Positions 9,213 to 18,446 of a stretch of 20,140 nt of DNA are shown here, one piece after another. This DNA is from Terfezia claveryi (lineage: Eukaryota; Ascomycota; Pezizomycetes; Pezizales; Pezizaceae). The position numbers and the translations under genes were made by a program. Under the pieces are notes generated by a model. That model was not told where the DNA came from. It searched no databases and saw only the letters and a program-made list of their open reading frames with translations. Location of the stretch: the NCBI GenBank assembly GCA_015179025.1, contig WHUX01000542.1, positions 1 through 20,140 of the forward strand. The letters run 5' to 3'. The first letter of the stretch is position 1. Every line of letters starts with the position of its first letter.

Positions 9213-10180
9213 TCGGTCCTTCATTTTTTTAGTTATTTTTACCAAATTATTTTCCTGCAGTTCAGGGTAATAATTCAATATTCAGGGTAACGCCAAGACT
9301 TCAGGGTAACAGCTAATATAGCTAGCATATATATGCATATAGTCAGCATATTAATCTGAGTATAACTATTGAACCGTTAATCGGATTCTTATGAAACTTA
9401 AACCGTAGCTCCCTCAAGGGTCTATGGACGTTCCATAAGGGTTTTAACCATCTAGGATGATTATAAACTATTCCGAGGTTCATACCCGTTTCATATACTT
9501 AACTCTTATAGATAAGTATTAGAAACGTTTGCACCATACTGCTAAGAGTGTACCTAGAGTTCATATAGATTCTAGGGTCGTTCTATAAGGGCCCAAGTAC
9601 CTTTGGTAGGGCTGGATGTCACCCCGTGACACCATGCGCCGTAACGACCACCTGTTGATGCGATCCACGCCCTGACATTGTACGCAGAAGGTTGGCGCCC
9701 TAGGGTTCTGTATTGTGCAACAGCGCCCTGGCACCCTATCTTGTGCATCCGCGCCCTCAAGCTATATACTGTTTCTGCCCCTAGGCGCCAATCCATAGTC
9801 ATCCAACGTCCAGGTGCTATAAGACCGCAGTATGCCTCTGTAACGTAGGCTGACAGGCAACATGTCCACTCTACTTGGCGCGCACGGAGAATAATGGTAA
9901 TAGCAGCCAGGCAAACGCAGCCAGGCAGAGAGGGGCAGTCAGGCAAAGGCAGCCTGGTATAAGCAATACATTGCATGCACTAGGTGAACTTAAGCTTCTA
10001 TATACACTGATGAGCCATATTTGTACTTCCACCGAACCATTCCATCATAGATCCCACTAGGACTCTGTCCTGCGCATATGCCTCCCACAATCCAGCCGTT
10101 CCCAGACCTCAGCAGTCTCCAAAGTAGTAACCGCCCTCGCTGATGTAGTTATCCACTGCCACGAGCAACCCCTAGCAGTA

Positions 10181-11365
10181 GAGCAATTAGCTAGGCAGTC
10201 CTACAGAGTCTATGGATTTGCTGGCGAGTGAACGTACCTAGCTATGTCTCTGCATATTGATAGGGGATATCTCGGGAGTGCACTTGCGGAGTCCTAAAAG
10301 CAATTAGCAATGCCTCTACATAGAGTCCGCTGGTTATCTGGCGAGTTCACATACCTAGCTATGTCTGTGCATATTGATAGGGGATATCTCGGGAGTGCAC
10401 TTGCGGAGTCCTAAGAGCAATTAGCAATGCCCTCACATGGAGTCCGCTGGTTTTCTGGCGAGTTCACTTACCTAGCTATATCTGTAATTGATAGAGGATA
10501 CCTCGGGAGGGCACTTGCGGAGTCCTAAGAGCAATTAGCAATGCGTCCACATAGAGTCCGCTGGTTTTCTAGCGAGTTCACATACCTAGCTATGTCTGTG
10601 AATATTGATAGGGGATATCTCGGCGGAGTCCTAAGAGAAATTAGCAATGCCCTCACATGGAGTCCGCTGGTTTTCTGGCGAGTTCATATACCTAGCTATA
10701 CCTGTGTCTGCGCACATAGATTGGGGATATCTCGCAACTGCACTTTGGGCGTCTCAAGAGCAATTAGCAATGCCTTCACATAGAGTCCGCTGGTTTTCTG
10801 GCGAGTTCACGTACCTAGCTATGCCTGTGTCTACGCACATAGATTGGGGATATCTTGCAACTGCACTTTGGGCGTCTTAAGAGCAATTAGCAATGCCTTC
10901 ACATAGAGTCTGCTGGTTTCTAGCAAGTTCACGTACCTAGCTATGCCTGTGTCTGCGCACATAGATTGGAGATATCTCGCAACTGCACTTTGGGCATCTC
11001 AAGAGCAATTAGCAATGCCTTCACATAGAGTCCACTGGTTTTCTGGCGAGTTCACGTACCTAGTTATGCCTGTGTCTGCGCACATAGATTAGGGATATCT
11101 CGCAACTGCACTTTGGGCGTCTCAAGAGCAATTAGCAATGCCTTCACATAGAGTCCGCTGGTTTCTGGCGAGTTCATGTACCTAGCTATACCTGTGTCTG
11201 CGCACATAGATTGGGGATATCTCACAACTACACTTTGGGCGTCCTAAGAGCAATTAGCAATGCCTTCACACAGGTGCGTGGGTTGTCTGGTGAGTTCACG
11301 CACCTAGCTATGTCTGCGTATATAGATGGGGGATATCTCGAGAGTACACTGGAGGAGTCCTAACC
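10181..11365 (+). repeat. Tandem array, left arm (10 units)
   Basis: Units are marked by AGCAATTAGCAATGCC-like starts near 10181, 10299, 10416, 10530, 10636, 10759, 10882, 11004, 11127 and 11249. Spacings are 118, 117, 114, 106, 123, 123, 122, 123 and 122. Outer units carry ATTGATAGGGGATATCTCGG; inner units carry ACATAGATTGGGGATATC and TTTGGGCGTC, so two subfamilies are present. Each unit has a GATATC core. Confidence 0.93.
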
Positions 11366-11655
11366 TCAGCGCTGGCTGCTTGACCTTCCGCCGACTACTG
11401 GCTGGCTGCGTTATGTGTCATACCTGTGAAAAGAGGGGGTGCACGTGCTATCGTATTCTGTTGGTTCGCGCAGCTCTGGAAATATGTGTCGGTTGACGCG
11501 GCCGGGAAATATGTGTTGATTGGTCCGAAGGCAGATTTGCGTACGCTGGTGTGACAGATCAGCACATGTATGTTTCAGGCAACATATGCCCGCCAGCCGT
11601 GAGTTTACCGAAGTGGGTAATAGGAGCACTGATGGCGGGCTTGTTAATATAGACT

Positions 11656-12236
11656 TGTGCATGCGAGAAACTCATGCTTTTGGAGACTTATATATATATA
11701 TGCGAGACACTCGTACTTTGGAGATATATATATATATATATATATATGCGAGAATCTCATGCTTTTGGAGGCTGATATATATATATGCGAGAAACTCATG
11801 CTTTTGATGCTTATTAGTATATATACGAGAAACTCATCCTTTTGGAGACTTATATATATATATGCGAGACACTCATGCTTTGGAGATATATATATATATA
11901 TATATATATATGCGAGAAACTTATACTTTTGGAGGCTTATATATATATATATGTGACAAACTCGTGCTTTTGAGGCTTATATATATATATGCGAGAAACT
12001 CATGCTTTTGATGCTTATTAGTATATATGCAAGAAACTCATGCTTTTGGAGATATATATATATATATGCGAGAAACACGTGCTTTTGGAGACATAGAGAG
12101 AAATGAACTCATTCGCGGGCATATATATATATTCATGTATGAGAAACTCGTTCTTTTGGAGATATAGAGAAATGCATGCATTCGCGGGCAAGACTAATAT
12201 ATATGCATAGGCGAGAAACTTATGCATTGGCAGCAT
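11656..12236 (+). repeat. AT-rich minisatellite, left side of the axis
   Basis: About 13 units of GCGAGAAACTCATGCTTTTG followed by GAGGCT- or GAGACT-like sequence and a variable (TA)n run. Variant units (GCGAGACACTC, GCGAGAATCTC, the TTTTGATGCTTATTAGTA type) occur in a fixed order that the other side mirrors. It extends about 230 bp beyond the matching part of the right side. Confidence 0.9.
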
Positions 12237-12261
12237 CTAAATCTACATGGAATCAATCTAC
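12237..12261. other. Palindrome axis spacer
   Basis: A short non-repeated stretch where minisatellite units change orientation: forward units end near 12236 and reverse-complement units begin near 12262. It would be the loop if the arms paired. Confidence 0.65.
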
Positions 12262-12612
12262 AAGCCTCAAGAGCACGAGATTCTCGCATATATACTAATA
12301 AGTATCAAAAGCACGAGTTTCTTGCATATATATATATAAGCCTCCAAAAGCATGAGTTTCTCGCATATATATATATATATATATATATCTCCAAAGCACG
12401 AGTGTCTCGCATATATATATATAAGTCTCCAAAAGGATGAGTTTTTCGCATATATATAATAAGCATCAAAAGCATGAGTTTCTCGCATATATATATATCA
12501 GCCACCAAAAGCATGAGATTCTCGTATATATATATATATATATATATATCTCCAAAGCACGAGTGTCTCACATATATATATATAAGTCTCCAAAAGCATG
12601 AGTTTCTCGCAT
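12262..12612 (-). repeat. AT-rich minisatellite, right side of the axis
   Basis: About nine units of the reverse complement of the left minisatellite (CATGAGTTTCTCGC between TA runs). Counting inward from the outer edge, the first seven unit variants follow the same order as on the left. Confidence 0.9.
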
Positions 12613-12915
12613 GCACAAGTCCATATTAACAAGCCTGCCATCAGTGCTCCTATTACCCACTTCGGTAAACCCACGGCTGGCGGGCATATGTAGCCTGAAA
12701 CATGCATGTGCTGATCTGTCACACCAGCGTGCGCAAATCTGCCTTCGGACCAATCAACACATATTTCCCGGCCGCGTCAACCGACATATTTCCAGGGCTG
12801 CGCGAACCAACAGAACACGAGAGCACGTGCACCCCCTCTTTTCACAGGAATGACACATAACGCAGCCAGCCAGTAGTCGGCGGAAGGTCAAGCAGCCAGC
12901 GCTGAGGTTAGGACT

Positions 12916-14180
12916 CCCCCAGTGCACTCTCGAGATATCCCCCATCTATATGCGCAGACATAGCCAGGTGCGTGAACTCGCCAGAAACCCACGGACTCTG
13001 TATGAAGGCATTGCTAATTGCTCTTAGGACGCCTAAAGTGCAGTTGCGAGATATCCCCAATCTATGTGCGCAGACACAGGCATAGCTAGGTACCTGAACT
13101 CGCCAGAAACCAGCGGACTCTATGTGAAGGCATTGCTAATTGCTCTTAGGACGCCTAAAGTGCAGTTGCGAGATATCCCCAATCTATGTGCGCAGACACA
13201 GGCATAGCTAAGTACGTGAACTCGCCAGTAACCAGCGGACTCTATGTGAAGGCATTGCTAATTGCTCTTAGGACGCCCAAAGTGCAGTTGCGAGATATCC
13301 CCAATCTATGTACGCAGACACAGGCATAGCTAGGTACGTGAACTCGCCAGAAACCAGCGACTCTATGTGAAGGCATTACTAATTGCTCTTGAGACGCCCA
13401 AAGTGCACTCTCGAGATATCCCAAATCTATGTGCGCAGACACAGGCATAGCTAGGTACGTGAACTCGGCAGAAACCAGCGGACTCTATGTGAAGGCATTG
13501 CTAATTGCTCTTGGGACGCCCAAAGTGCAGTTGCGAGATATCCCCAATCTATGTGCGCAGACACAGGCATAGCTAGATACGTGAACTCGCCAGAAAACCA
13601 GCGAACTCCATGTGAGGGCATTGCTAATTTCTCTTAGGACTACGCCGAGATATCCTCTATCAATATTCACAGATATAGCTAGGTATGTGAACTCGCTAGA
13701 AAACCAGCGGACTCTATGTAGACGCATTGCTAATTGCTCTTAGGACTCCGCAAGTGCCCTCCCGAGGTATCCACTATCAATTACAGATATAGCTAGGTAA
13801 GTGAACTTGCCAGAAAACCAGCGGACTCCATGTGAGGGCATTGCTAATTGCTCTTAGCACTCCGCAAGTGCACTCCCGAGATATCCCTTATCAATATGCA
13901 CAGACATAGCTAGGTATGTGAACTCGCCAGATAACCAGCAGACTCTATGTAGAGGCATTGCTAATTGCTCTTGGGACTCCGCAAGTGCACTCCCGAGATA
14001 TCCCCTATCAATATTCAGAGACATAGCTAGGTACGTGGACTCGCTAGCAAATCCGCTGTATAGCTAATTGCTCTTAGGACACTCCCGAGATATCCGCTAT
14101 CAATATACACAGACATAGCTAGGTACGTGGACTCGCCAGCAAATCCGTGGACTCTGTGGGACTGCCTAGCTAATTGCTCT
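12916..14180 (-). repeat. Tandem array, right arm (11 units)
   Basis: TTGCTAATTGCTCTT-like marks occur near 13011, 13133, 13255, 13376, 13498, 13621, 13727, 13841, 13958, 14061 and 14168. Spacings are 122, 122, 121, 122, 123, 106, 114, 117, 103 and 107. The run 123, 106, 114, 117 is the mirror of the left array. One extra degenerate unit at the outer end accounts for most of the length difference between arms. Confidence 0.93.
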
Positions 14181-14403
14181 ACTGCTAGAGGTTGCTCGTG
14201 GCAGTGGATAACTACATCAGCGAGGGCGGTTACTACTTTAGAGACTGCTGAGGTCTGGGAACGGCTGGATTGTGGGAGGCATATGCGCAGGACAGAGTCC
14301 TAGTGGGATCTATGATGGAATGGTGCGGTAGAAGTACAAATATGGCTCATCAGTGTATATAGAAGCTCAAGTTCACCTAGTGCATGATATGTATTGCTTA
14401 TAC

Positions 14404-14408
14404 CTAGC
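14404..14408. repeat. Target-site duplication, left side of LTR copy 2
   Basis: CTAGC directly before the LTR; CTGGC directly after it at 15850-15854. The uninterrupted left arm reads ATACCAGGCTGCC in the same orientation at the equivalent site, so five bases of target were duplicated, with minor divergence. Confidence 0.75.
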
Positions 14409-14806
14409 TGTCACGGGGTGACATCCAGCCCTACCAGAGGTACTTGGGCCCTTATAGAACGACCCTAGAACCCATATGAGCTCTAGGTGCACTCTTAGTA
14501 GTGTGGTGCAAACGTTTCTAATACTTATCTATAAGAGTTAAGTATATGAAACGGGTATGAACCTCGGATTGGTTTATAATCATCCTGGATAGTTAAGATC
14601 CTTATGGAACGTCCATAGACCCTTGAGGGAGCTACGGTTCAAGTTTCATAAGTATCCGATTAACGGTTCAATAGTTATACTCAGATTAATATGCTAGCTA
14701 TATTAGCTGTTACCCTGAAGTCTTGGCATTACCCTGAATATTGAATTATTACCCTGAACTGCAGGAAAATAATTCGGTAAAAATAACTAAAAAAATGAAG
14801 GACAGA

Positions 14807-14833
14807 GGGCGCACTTTAGACCAAAGTGCGTCC
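14807..14833 (+). other. LTR hairpin, copy 2
   Basis: GGGCGCACTTT and AAAGTGCGTCC around loop AGACC, the same dyad as in the other two copies. Confidence 0.6.
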
Positions 14834-15547
14834 GGTGACACTATAAGGGAGTGTGCCTAGGACAGATGCTAAAGGTAGGGCCAAAACATAAAGTTCTCCA
14901 GATTTAATGTTTCAAGGTTCTATCTAGGCCTACTCTTCGTCCTGATTCCATTTCTGCAATCCTTTTGATGATCGGAGTTAAACCCATGGAGATATAAGAC
15001 TTTTAATATGGTCATATAGGTCCACGAGGAGGTTTACTTATTATTGGTAATAACTCCATGAATAATTTGGGTATCGCAATAAACTAAGATTCTATAATCT
15101 TCTATGCGTTGATACCTTTCCAATGGTAATCTACTTGTGACCCACGGTTCTCTATTCATAGAGTTATGTGCAGTTGAAAATTATTTTCAATGGACACTAG
15201 ACACTATTAAGTGAATACTGCCGGAAACATAATTAGATGCATTCGGATATTGTCGGATGGTAATTCGATAGTATCGGGGATTGGTAACGTATCTGGAATT
15301 GAATTTAGTTGTCTCGGATAAGAATTCTTTAATGGGATAAGCGAGCTATAAGCGAAGTACATATAACATACAGACATGGGAATATTCTCTACCTTCGGGT
15401 TAGTAACCTGTGACAACGAGTGCAGATAGCAACTGCATTAACAAAGGTGTGGATGGCATAACACTTAGGAAGAAATTCCAAGGTGACAGATAGGCCCGCG
15501 TTTTATAAAATATTTTTATTATAAGAATATCTACAAACACCGCGGGA

Positions 15548-15556
15548 TATAAATAG
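15548..15556 (+). promoter_or_regulatory. TATA box of LTR copy 2
   Basis: TATAAATAG, 293 bp before the LTR end, as in copy 1. It directs transcription outward, away from the palindrome axis. Confidence 0.6.
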
Positions 15557-15849
15557 TGCAAGTAGTTCCGGTTGAATTTATTCTACCATCAGCGAGTATT
15601 CGAAAGCAAGAGCACCTTGAGTACACGAAGCCTACAAAGTTCTAAGTCTTGAGTTAACTTTACGTTCAAGCGACATAGGATTTATTTTGTATTGCGAAAT
15701 AAGATCCGTCGTGAGGGACTATAGTTGGATTGAACTTTACTGCTATAGGATTGATATTCTGTGTTGCGGAATAGATATCATTGCGGCAGCAAATTACGGC
15801 CGTCCTAATAGTTGCAAGAGCGCTATCAGTCAATAGGGCCCCCATGACA

Positions 15850-15854
15850 CTGGC
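15850..15854. repeat. Target-site duplication, right side of LTR copy 2
   Basis: CTGGC, pairing with CTAGC at 14404-14408 with one transition between them. Confidence 0.75.
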
Positions 15855-16203
15855 TGCCTTTGCCTGACTGCCCCTCTCTGCCTGGCTGCGTTTGCCTGGC
15901 TGCTATTACCGTTATTCTCCGCGTACGCCAAGTAGAGTGGAAATATTGTCTGTCAGGTAGTTGTGTCAGGGCGCACACCTGCGTTACCGAGGCATACTGT
16001 GCTCTTGTAGCACCTGGACGTTGCATGACCATGGATTAGCGCCTGGGGGCAGAAACAGTATACGGCTTGAGGGCGGGGACGCACAAGATAGGGCGCCAGG
16101 GTGCTGTTCCACAACGCTGAACCCTAGGGCGCAAAGCCCCAAGGTACAGCATCACGGCATGGATTATGTTAACAACTGGCCGTGGGGCGCGCGCTGCGAT
16201 GGA

Positions 16204-16528
16204 GTGGCACCCAGGCGACAACAGTCTTCCGCGCTGCGCCGTTAACTGTCAGTTTGTCTTTAGAACATCGTAGGCGTCGGGGGCCGCAAAGGCAAACTGC
16301 AATCATTTCTGATGCTGTCTTGGTATACTGGCACGGAGAATCCTGTTGGGAACGCGTCGTATCCCTAGTAGCACAGGTGGCACAGGTGGCAGAGCTGCTA
16401 GCAGCGGCACTACTACAGCCGAACGCCCAAGGTCTCCCATTGCTCCGTTAGCAGATCTTTAGTCTCTTTCCGTGTTTGATTCCATTATAGCATTTAGTAC
16501 ATCAGGAAAAAAAATAGTTTGTATCCAG
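16204..16528. other. Non-coding stretch beyond the palindrome
   Basis: GC-rich sequence with a short direct repeat, GCACAGGTG twice near 16370-16390. The plus-strand open frame through here has no recognisable content. If the palindrome once continued, its partner would lie left of the window, beyond the inserted elements. Confidence 0.4.
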
Positions 16529-16692
16529 TGTCTCTAGAGACAGTAATGCCACTAGAGACAAGGTGTGTCTCCATGATTGACAGAATGTCTCCTAGTGTCT
16601 CTTGGAGACACTGGGAGACACTGAGAGACATATAGGAGACACTCAGGAGACACCAAAAAGACATAAAAGATACAAAAGACACAAGAGACAAT
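16529..16692. repeat. Dense GAGACA/TGTCTC cluster
   Basis: About 12 hexamers in 165 bp: four TGTCTC and eight GAGACA. They include a perfect 14-bp dyad at 16529-16542 (TGTCTC TA GAGACA) and a near dyad at 16596-16610. The right part grades into AAAAGACA-like repeats. It abuts the end of the relic ORF at 16694. Confidence 0.8.
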
Positions 16693-16693
16693 C

Positions 16694-17269
16694 CTATCTC
16701 CTAGGGACACCAGCTGGCGTCCCGATACCACTTTTTTCTTCCTGATATAGGGCCGCACTAGCTCTTCCCCTTTGATTGCATAGCATATATGAGAGTCCCG
16801 TCGAGGGAGCTTCAAGCTCCTGTGCATCTGGTAGCAGCTACCTCTAGTGCTCCACTACTAGTACATTAGGGTTCCCAGCAAAATGTGCTTCGCGTGCTCT
16901 GTATATCACCTCCTACATATTTTGTCAACTATTCCTAGTCTTTTATGCAATTTCTTCATACAGGGTCCACACACACCTGCGTATGTCATCCGTATCATAG
17001 TTCACTTGCCCCCGAGAAGCCATTGCAGGCTGCTCAGCAGCCCACTTGCAGAATGCCCCCCATTTATTCGATTCTGCCTCCCCAGAACCAAAGCAATCCC
17101 AATTTTGTACTCCTCAATGAATCTGCCCTCTTCATAGTGTATAGAGTTGGAGAGAGATGCCTGGATCAAAAAAACAAACCCTCTTAGCAGCCCGCTTAAT
17201 GGTTAGTTCAGGCTCCTCCGCATCTGCACTGTCCCTGTTGGCGTCAGCCCTATTTCTTCTAGTAGGCAT
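16694..17269 (-). pseudogene. Relic ORF 1 of an unrecognised tandem pair
   Basis: One uninterrupted register from ATG 17269 (MPTRRNRADANRD) to TAG 16694 spans 192 codons. Several in-frame stops interrupt it, the first after LYTL. Its protein is collinear with the frame at 17898-18446: FFDPGISLQLYTL, then QIH, GVQNWDCFG, KWGAFCKWAAEQPAMA, and near the end STGLSYM. About half of the residues agree in the best ~55-residue region, by eye. Two stops sit where the partner has TGG (Trp) and AGA (Arg); the first needs only a G-to-A change and the second is a CGA-type site. I do not recognise the family. With no frameshifts, coding origin is well supported, but the gene is dead. Confidence 0.72.
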
Positions 17270-17717
17270 TTACTTTGATGTATGTATCTCCGAATGTAGT
17301 TAGTCTGTGTACATATGGTGAAGATCTCCTAGAAAATTACTAGAATAGCTGTAGATAATTAGATCCAAGAGTAGGTATGCAGGACAAGGATATCCCAGTC
17401 TTATATGCGACCCTGAATAGCCAATATGGTAGAGAGAAAATACTTAACGCATTCAGTATCTAATAAAGCAAACAAATAATAATTATCGGGATTCCCAGCA
17501 TCTTCTTATAGGATCTTTAAAGGTATGGTCAAACTCATAAATAAGTTAATATTGTCCTTTGTAACAAAGTATTTATAGTGCAAACTTGGCCTTACACCTA
17601 GTGGACTAGTTTACGATATTCATGGTCTAGTCATATACTTTTTAAATCCATTGTAGAGTGAAAATACAAAGAAATGAATGGCCTAGTAGCAGCCCCCACG
17701 TTATATCATTGATACTA
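17270..17717. other. Spacer between relic ORFs, nothing recognised
   Basis: AT-rich sequence without a supported frame, repeat or RNA gene. It would hold the promoter of relic ORF 1, but no clear TATA or other motif stands out. Confidence 0.4.
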
Positions 17718-17849
17718 TTAAAAAAAACAAAATAAAAAAAAATAAAAAATAAAAAATAATTGAAAAATAGAAACAACAAAATATAAAAAATATCAAAATA
17801 TTCGGATTAAAAAAAAAGAAATAAAAAAAAAAAAGAAATAAAAAAATAT
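17718..17849 (+). repeat. A-rich low-complexity tract
   Basis: About 130 bp almost purely A on the plus strand, broken by single T, C or G (AAAATAAAAAA and AAAGAAAT types). It lies just downstream of relic ORF 2 in that gene's sense, where it reads as T-rich. It could be a decayed poly(A)-related tract or a slippage product. Confidence 0.8.
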
Positions 17850-17897
17850 CCTATCCCTTCAAAATTAAATTGAGCAAGTAAACAAAACAAGAAAAGT

Positions 17898-18446
17898 CTA
17901 GTTGGGACTTCTAGCAGTGACCCTGGCCCTCTCAGCGTTCAACTTTGTAGTTATGTTCTGGAGTGTTGTACTGCCTTTCCCCTTCAGATTCCTTGACATA
18001 TAGGACGGCCCAGTAGTAGCTACTCTTAGTACCTGAGAGCCTGGTAGGGGCCACTGGGGAGGCTCTAAATTGGCGGGTCCCCCATTATTGGCAGCTTGGT
18101 AGGCAGCTCGGGCTTGCTATACTATACTCCATATTACTAGGCGACTGGTCCTTGCCTTTTTTATGACATTATTACAGAGGGTTCTGACATGCTTAAGGAT
18201 AGTATTGTTATAGTATTGGAGCTGTCTATGAGGAGCCATTGTGGGTTGCTACATGGCCCATTCATAGAAAGCATCCCAGTGACTAGTTCCAGCTTCCTCT
18301 GGACCGTAATAGTCCCAATTTTGCACTCCTCTGTGAATTTGTTTCTGCCACAAAGTATACAATTTGGTGGGGATTCCATTGTCATAGAAGCTGACTTTAT
18401 TGGCGGCTTTCTTAATAGTAAACTCTACGTCACCATTTAATGCCAT
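17898..18446 (-). pseudogene. Relic ORF 2 of an unrecognised tandem pair
   Basis: A single register of 183 codons runs from ATG 18446 (MALNGDVEFTIKKAANKVSF) to TAG 17898-17900. It has two internal TAG codons, at 18249-18251 and 18117-18119. Conserved with relic ORF 1 are LYTLWQKQIHRGVQNWDYYG, HWDAFYEWA, QPTMAPHRQ and TTGPSYM. The many Trp, Tyr and Phe residues suggest a small folded globular domain. The C-terminal third is Pro/Gln then Lys/Arg/Thr-rich. No signal peptide or membrane segment is evident. It is the better preserved of the pair. Function is unknown; it may derive from a repetitive family, since two copies lie 0.6 kb apart in the same orientation. Confidence 0.72.

Larger units (their letters stand above)
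8170..9631 (-). repeat. LTR copy 1 of element A
   Basis: The 1462-bp block reads, in sense (minus), TGTCACGGGGTGACATCC to GGGCCCCCGTGATA. It is a copy of the blocks at 14409-15849 and 19021-20140. The ends form the inverted repeat TGTCACGGGG/CCCCGTGACA, with the last C changed to T here. Internal conserved marks are three TTACCCTGAA motifs (9261-9270, 9281-9290, 9300-9309), a 27-nt hairpin and a TATA box. It is the 5' LTR of a truncated element, because a Gag-position frame follows at 8121. The flanks AGTAA (8165-8169) and CCATG (9632-9636) do not match, as expected if the true downstream flank lies beyond the element's other end, outside the window. Confidence 0.88.
9632..12236. repeat. Left arm of giant palindrome
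   Basis: The arm comprises a GC-rich segment (9632-9957, ending in repeated GCAGCCAGGCAAA-like units), a short unique link (9958-10180), a tandem array (10181-11365), a single-copy segment (11366-11655) and an AT-rich minisatellite (11656-12236). Every block recurs in reverse complement and reverse order in the right arm. In the single-copy segment I count about 10 substitutions in 240 bp by eye, about 7 of them transitions, plus one 2-bp indel. No convincing coding frame is present. Confidence 0.92.
14409..15849 (+). repeat. LTR copy 2 of element A, solo LTR in the right palindrome arm
   Basis: 1441 bp from TGTCACGGGGTGACATCC to GGGCCCCCATGACA, flanked by the 5-bp duplication CTAGC/CTGGC. 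No internal region follows; arm sequence resumes at once. It is therefore a solo LTR, left by recombination between the two LTRs of a former element. Three TTACCCTGAA motifs (14710-14719, 14729-14738, 14749-14758), the hairpin and the TATA box are all present. It is absent from the same site in the left arm, so it inserted after the palindrome formed. Confidence 0.9.
12613..16203. repeat. Right arm of giant palindrome, interrupted by an LTR
   Basis: Reverse-complement copy of the left arm: single-copy segment (12613-12915), tandem array (12916-14180), link (14181-14408), an inserted LTR (14409-15849), then the GC-rich outer segment (15850-16203). The outer segment matches 9632-9957 well near the LTR and more weakly toward 16203. 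It also carries about 26 extra bases near 15956-15985. Homology reaches the point opposite the left LTR junction, so the ancestral palindrome may have been longer. Confidence 0.9.

Noticed and set aside
9572..9976. 134-residue ORF at the LTR/arm junction
   Set aside because: It crosses an insertion boundary and has no counterpart at the equivalent place in the other arm, so it is chance.
10181..11365. CRISPR array
   Set aside because: Units are contiguous 105-123-bp repeats without unique spacers, in a eukaryotic setting.
11520..12722. Several overlapping ORFs rich in Tyr-Ile (YIYARNSCFWRL type) on both strands
   Set aside because: They are translations of the TA-rich minisatellite; they occur in many frames on both strands and have no non-repeat content.
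9632..16203. Palindrome as an assembly or missed-adapter artefact
   Set aside because: The arms differ by several percent, by one tandem unit, and by a solo LTR with target duplication, which an artefact would not produce. Spanning reads would still be the final test.
16529..16692. TGTCTC as plant auxin-response elements
   Set aside because: The retroelement content points to a fungus and no gene with a promoter here is supported; the hexamer match alone means little.
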